Shown here: piece after piece, positions 60,820 to 64,000 of the stretch
How the letters are laid out: each line of letters opens with the position of its first letter
Position numbering within the stretch: position 1 is the first letter of the stretch
NCBI RefSeq assembly: GCF_003385515.1
Contig: NZ_QNVT01000030.1
Span: forward strand, 25,292-89,291
DNA length: 64,000 nucleotides
Direction: 5' to 3'
From: Chryseobacterium pennae
Lineage (GTDB): Bacteria; Bacteroidota; Bacteroidia; Flavobacteriales; Weeksellaceae
Notes under the pieces: generated by a model
What the model saw: the letters and a program-made list of their open reading frames with translations, nothing else
What the model was told of the DNA's origin: nothing
Databases searched by the model: none
Program-made: the position numbers and the translations under genes

Positions 60820-60840
60820 TAGTAAAATAAAAAGATTATT

Positions 60841-60915
60841 ATGTTGAAGAGAAATATTCCCAACAACAGAGAATATGATATTTCTGATGAAAATTTAAAT
60901 AAATTGATACAATAA
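60841..60915 (+). CDS. Possible 24-residue small protein
   Basis: ATG at 60841 opens a 24-codon frame ending at TAA, encoding a polar, helical-looking peptide (MLKRNIPNNREYDISDENLN and LIQ at the end). A consensus -7 element lies at the right distance upstream. It may be a small protein, a gene remnant or chance. Confidence 0.3.
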   Translation: MLKRNIPNNREYDISDENLNKLIQ

Positions 60916-60948
60916 GATAATGAAAGACAATAATCTCTCGCTTTTTTT

Positions 60949-60956
60949 TATCTTTG
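60949..60956 (+). promoter_or_regulatory. Candidate -7 element for lepA
   Basis: TATCTTTG matches TAnnTTTG, 19 bases before the lepA start, giving a very short leader. Confidence 0.5.
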
Positions 60957-60975
60957 CAAATTACAAGATTCTTAA

Positions 60976-62772
60976 ATGAAAAACATACGAAATTTTTGCA
61001 TAATCGCTCATATCGACCACGGTAAAAGTACCTTGGCAGACCGTCTTTTGGAGTATACGAATACCGTTACCCAAAGAGAATTACAGTCTCAGACGCTTGA
61101 TGATATGGATTTGGAAAAGGAACGTGGGATTACTATTAAATCTCATGCGATCCAGATGGATTATGAGTATAAAGGAGAAAAATATATTCTAAACCTGATT
61201 GATACACCGGGACACGTTGACTTTTCTTACGAAGTTTCCCGTTCTATTGCTGCCTGTGAAGGAGCCCTTCTTATTGTAGATGCTGCTCAGAGTATTCAGG
61301 CACAAACAATTAGTAACTTATACTTAGCATTGGAAAATGATTTAACGATCATTCCGATTTTGAACAAAATTGACCTTCCGTCTGCTAATCCTGAGGAAGT
61401 AACAGATGAGATTATGAATCTTATCGGATGCGAATACGAAGATGTATTGAGAGTTTCAGGAAAAACAGGAGAAGGAGTTCATCATTTATTAGAGCAGATC
61501 GTTGAAAGAATTCCTGCACCGGTAGGAAATCCCGACGGACCACTTCAGGCATTGGTCTTTGACTCTGTTTATAACCCATTCAGAGGGATTGAAGCTTACT
61601 TTAAAGTGGTAAACGGAAGTATTTCTAAAAATGAAAAAATTAAATTCTTTGCTACAGGAAAAGAATATGGAGCTGATGAGGTAGGTACCTTAAAGCTAAA
61701 ACAGGTTCCAAAGAAAACAATTCAGTGTGGAGATGTAGGATATTTGATTTCTGGTATTAAAGATGCCCGTGAAGTAAAAGTAGGTGATACCATTACTTCA
61801 TTTGAGAATCCTGCAGACGGGCCAATCGATGGATTTGAGGAAGTAAAACCAATGGTATTTGCTGGTATTTATCCTATTGAGTCTGAAGATTTTGAAGAAC
61901 TGAGATTCTCATTGGAAAAACTGAGATTAAATGATGCTTCTTTGGTTTTCGAACCGGAAAGTTCTGCAGCACTTGGTTTTGGGTTCCGTTGCGGATTCTT
62001 AGGGATGCTTCACATGGAAATCGTTCAGGAGCGTCTTGACAGAGAGTTCAATATGAACGTAATTACTACGGTACCCAACGTTTCTTATTTTGGATATACC
62101 AAAAAAGAACCTGAAGTTCCAATCCTGATCAATAACCCATCTGAAATGATGGATCCTTCTACAATGGATAGAGTAGAAGAGCCATTCATTAAGGCATCAA
62201 TCATTACAAAGTCTGATTTCGTTGGAGCAGTAATGACTTTATGTATCGAGAAAAGAGGAGAGATCGTTAACCAAAGTTATTTAACATCAGAAAGAGTAGA
62301 ACTGATCTTCAATATGCCTTTGGCTGAAGTTGTTTTCGATTTCTATGACAGATTAAAATCAATCTCTAAAGGATATGCATCATTCGATTACCACCCAATC
62401 GGATTCAGAGCTTCCAAGCTTGTAAAAATGGATATCCTGATCAATGGTGACATGGTAGATGCTCTTTCATCTCTGATTCACGACAGTAATGCTTACTACA
62501 TCGGAAAAAGAATGTGTGAAAAGCTTCGTGAACTGATCCCGAGACAGCAGTTTGATATTGCTGTTCAGGCAGCATTGGGAGCAAAAGTTATTGCAAGAGA
62601 AACCATTAAAGCTCTAAGAAAAGACGTTACTGCAAAATGTTACGGAGGAGATATTTCCAGAAAGCGTAAACTATTGGAAAAGCAGAAAGAAGGTAAGAAG
62701 AAAATGAAACAGATTGGAAGGGTAGAAGTGCCACAGTCTGCGTTCATGGCTGTATTGAAGCTTAATGAATAA
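60976..62772 (+). CDS. lepA: Elongation factor 4 (LepA)
   Basis: The 598-residue ribosome-associated GTPase has the G1 motif AHIDHGKSTLADRLLE, the switch region with GITIKSHAI, DTPGHVDF and NKIDLP. The LepA-specific C-terminal domain follows (CYGGDISRKRKLLEKQKEG near 555). The length is that of the family. A strong terminator follows. Confidence 0.97.
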   Translation: MKNIRNFCIIAHIDHGKSTLADRLLEYTNTVTQRELQSQTLDDMDLEKERGITIKSHAIQMDYEYKGEKYILNLIDTPGHVDFSYEVSRSIAACEGALLIVDAAQSIQAQTISNLYLALENDLTIIPILNKIDLPSANPEEVTDEIMNLIGCEYEDVLRVSGKTGEGVHHLLEQIVERIPAPVGNPDGPLQALVFDSVYNPFRGIEAYFKVVNGSISKNEKIKFFATGKEYGADEVGTLKLKQVPKKTIQCGDVGYLISGIKDAREVKVGDTITSFENPADGPIDGFEEVKPMVFAGIYPIESEDFEELRFSLEKLRLNDASLVFEPESSAALGFGFRCGFLGMLHMEIVQERLDREFNMNVITTVPNVSYFGYTKKEPEVPILINNPSEMMDPSTMDRVEEPFIKASIITKSDFVGAVMTLCIEKRGEIVNQSYLTSERVELIFNMPLAEVVFDFYDRLKSISKGYASFDYHPIGFRASKLVKMDILINGDMVDALSSLIHDSNAYYIGKRMCEKLRELIPRQQFDIAVQAALGAKVIARETIKALRKDVTAKCYGGDISRKRKLLEKQKEGKKKMKQIGRVEVPQSAFMAVLKLNE

Positions 62773-62779
62773 ACAACAT

Positions 62780-62815
62780 AAAAAATAGCTGTCTTATTAA
62801 GGCAGCTATTTTTGT
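62780..62815 (+). terminator. Terminator of lepA
   Basis: AAAAATAGCTG pairs with CAGCTATTTTT around an 11-base loop. Confidence 0.92.
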
Positions 62816-62817
62816 AT

Positions 62818-62980
62818 TTATTCAACGCTCATCATATGCCTTTGTTGGTGGATGATATTTTTATCAATGGAGAGTTCAAACTCCTGAGAGTGGATATTCA
62901 AAACTTATAGTGTCTGTATATGATTTCTCATGACAGCTTAAAACAACCAAAAAAAGAAACAGATAAACAAATATTTTCAT
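62818..62980 (-). pseudogene. Small lipoprotein gene, apparently frameshifted
   Basis: On the minus strand ATG at 62980 starts a lipoprotein signal (MKIFVYLFLFLVVLSC, lipobox VVLSC). The frame then stops at 62876 after 34 residues. The next frame continues in protein-like sequence (EFELSIDKNIIHQQRHMMSVE) to TAA at 62818-62820. A single-base indel near 62880 would join them into a lipoprotein of about 54 residues. Either the gene is broken, the 34-residue form is real, or there is a sequencing error. It is divergent from the NrtR-like regulator. Confidence 0.45.
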
Positions 62981-63009
62981 AATGTAAACTTAATAAAAAT
63001 ATTTATTCA

Positions 63010-63017
63010 TAACTTTG
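63010..63017 (+). promoter_or_regulatory. Candidate -7 element of the NrtR-like gene
   Basis: TAACTTTG matches TAnnTTTG, 25 bases before the start, and overlaps the first half-site of the palindrome at 63014-63034. Confidence 0.6.
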
Positions 63018-63034
63018 CGTATTCGTAACGCAAA
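63014..63034. promoter_or_regulatory. Palindromic operator candidate TTTGCGT-N7-ACGCAAA
   Basis: This perfect 7+7 inverted repeat covers the -7 element and the expected transcription start of the NrtR-like regulator, the place for autorepression. It also lies 34 bases upstream of the divergent small lipoprotein gene. Confidence 0.6.
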
Positions 63035-63041
63035 TTAATTT

Positions 63042-63737
63042 ATGGAGTCTCCAAAAAAATTACAGGATATCAAAGTTGCTGTAGATGCAGTCATTTTCGG
63101 GTATTTCGATAAGAAAGATCTTCAAATCCTTCTCATCAAAAGAAATATTGAACCTTTTAAAGGCGGATGGGCACTTCCGGGAGGCCTTGTTCTGGATGAT
63201 GAAAATCTGGATGATGCTGTTAAAAGAGAACTGCATGAAGAAGCAGGCATAAAGCCTGATTTTTTAGAACAGCTCTATACTTTTGGTAACGTAGGCCGTG
63301 ATCCGAGAAACAGAGTGGTTTCTATCGCTTATCTGGGGCTTGTAAACCCATCTTACCACGAACTTTTTGCAGATTCCGATGCTGATGATGCCCAGTGGTT
63401 CAGTGTCAATACGCTTCCAACAGTGGCTTTTGACCACAAAAATATCATTGATATTGCCTTAAAAAGGCTTCGTACAAAAATTCAATATCAGCCCATAGGC
63501 TTTAATCTTCTCAATGAAGAATTCCCTTTTTCGGACCTTGAAAATTTGTACAAAACTATTGTAGGACAGGAAATTGACCGCAGAAACTTCCGCAAGAAAA
63601 TCATGAGCTACGGATTGCTTAATGAAACCAATAACGTTAAAAAAGAGGGAAGTGGAAGACCCGGAAAACTCTTTACTTTTAATCAGGAAAAATATAAAGA
63701 ATTGGAAGAACAGGGATTTTATTTCGAAATCAAATAA
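63042..63737 (+). CDS. NrtR-like Nudix-domain transcriptional regulator
   Basis: The 231-residue protein has an N-terminal Nudix domain (about 8-145) with GGWALPGGLVLDDE and the Nudix-box-like RELHEEAGI. A C-terminal winged-helix domain follows (about 160-230, YKTIVGQEIDRRNFRKKIM, KEGSGRPGKLFTF). This is the NrtR family, whose members sense ADP-ribose or, in Bacteroidetes, sugar-related ligands. The Nudix box is close to complete, so hydrolase activity is possible. No NAD or sugar gene is visible next to it; its regulon may lie beyond the right edge. The palindrome in its promoter suggests autoregulation. Confidence 0.88.
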   Translation: MESPKKLQDIKVAVDAVIFGYFDKKDLQILLIKRNIEPFKGGWALPGGLVLDDENLDDAVKRELHEEAGIKPDFLEQLYTFGNVGRDPRNRVVSIAYLGLVNPSYHELFADSDADDAQWFSVNTLPTVAFDHKNIIDIALKRLRTKIQYQPIGFNLLNEEFPFSDLENLYKTIVGQEIDRRNFRKKIMSYGLLNETNNVKKEGSGRPGKLFTFNQEKYKELEEQGFYFEIK

Positions 63738-63764
63738 TTTTCAATCACAAAATATATTTCAATG

Positions 63765-63801
63765 AAGTGGCCGGCTCAATCTGAGGCGGCCACTTTATTA
63801 T
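63765..63801 (+). terminator. Terminator of the NrtR-like gene
   Basis: AAGTGGCCG (63765-63773) pairs with CGGCCACTT (63787-63795), followed by a T-rich tail. Confidence 0.88.
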
Positions 63802-64000
63802 TTACAAGAATAAGATAAAAGTATAAAAGAATTGAGATGAAATATTGCCACGAATGCACGAATGAAAATGTAACTTTTCAAATGGTTATAATAAATTATT
63901 CGTGTATTCTAAGACATATGCAAATTATATCTTGTTAAATTTACAAAAGGTTCCTCTCTTTTTACCACAGCAAATATTCTATAGATCAGTTTGCAACATA
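63802..64000. other. Intergenic end of the window, with repeat-like sequence
   Basis: No gene is seen. GCCACGAATGCACGAATG (63848-63865) and the later ATTATTCGTGTATTC have the style of a dispersed inverted repeat common in flavobacterial intergenic DNA. Confidence 0.4.

Noticed and set aside
1..64000. tRNA, rRNA, CRISPR arrays, insertion sequences or integrases
   Set aside because: I looked for cloverleaf-like segments, regularly spaced repeats and transposase or integrase motifs and saw none I could support by reading alone.

Overview
The window is AT-rich chromosomal DNA of a flavobacterium, most likely Chryseobacterium or a close relative in the Weeksellaceae. The indicators are a MurF-Alr fusion, an SprE/PorW-type gliding and type IX secretion lipoprotein, flavobacterial secreted proteins, few Shine-Dalgarno sequences, and repeated use of the Bacteroidetes promoter element TAnnTTTG. 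No rRNA, tRNA, CRISPR array or insertion sequence was seen. The species call is inference.

Layout. 1-2110: the broken end of a nonribosomal peptide synthetase, a small secreted protein and an Sfp-type phosphopantetheinyl transferase, all on the minus strand. 2367-5056: a Cu-Zn superoxide dismutase lipoprotein and a Prc protease. 5057-21421: a large plus-strand biosynthetic cluster. 21555-33331: ordinary genes (cytochrome c peroxidase, surE, a radical SAM/Lgt-like operon, guaC, fabG, rsmI, tdk). 33512-41486: murF-alr, a patatin-like outer-membrane protein, ybeY, mnmG and a methyltransferase, with two perfect parS sites flanking mnmG. 41487-44650: an AT-rich island holding one orphan tailspike-like beta-helix gene. 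44706-50347: pgk, a DnaA-box-rich candidate replication origin, rpiB, a TSP3-repeat protein and rnr. 50626-64000: housekeeping genes, an ECF sigma operon, lepA and an NrtR-like regulator.

The main discovery candidate is the cluster at 5701-21421. It carries, in the order known from the Pseudomonas aeruginosa pqsABCDE-phnAB locus, proteins resembling PqsA (anthranilate-CoA ligase), PqsB (degenerate KAS III), PqsC (KAS III with Cys and His but no Asn), PqsD (Cys-His-Asn KAS III), PqsE (metallo-beta-lactamase-fold thioesterase), PqsL (flavin N-hydroxylase) and an anthranilate synthase pair. Inserted among them are a dedicated ACP, a FabG-like ketoreductase, a KS-alpha/KS-beta pair, a FabZ-like dehydratase and a type II thioesterase. 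Together these make a complete highly reducing type II polyketide set. A CrtI-like flavoprotein and an AurF-type diiron oxygenase are also present.

A consistent reading runs as follows. TrpE/TrpG-like proteins make anthranilate, which the ligase activates. The PqsD-like and PqsE-like proteins convert it to 2-aminobenzoylacetate, and the PqsL-like enzyme may N-hydroxylate that. The type II system builds an unsaturated acyl chain on the ACP, and the PqsBC-like pair joins the two halves into a 2-alkenyl or polyenyl 4-quinolone or its N-oxide. The product is inferred, and no homology search was run. The leader upstream has a promoter with an overlapping palindrome, direct repeats, a 20-codon ORF and a hairpin, which suggests dedicated control.
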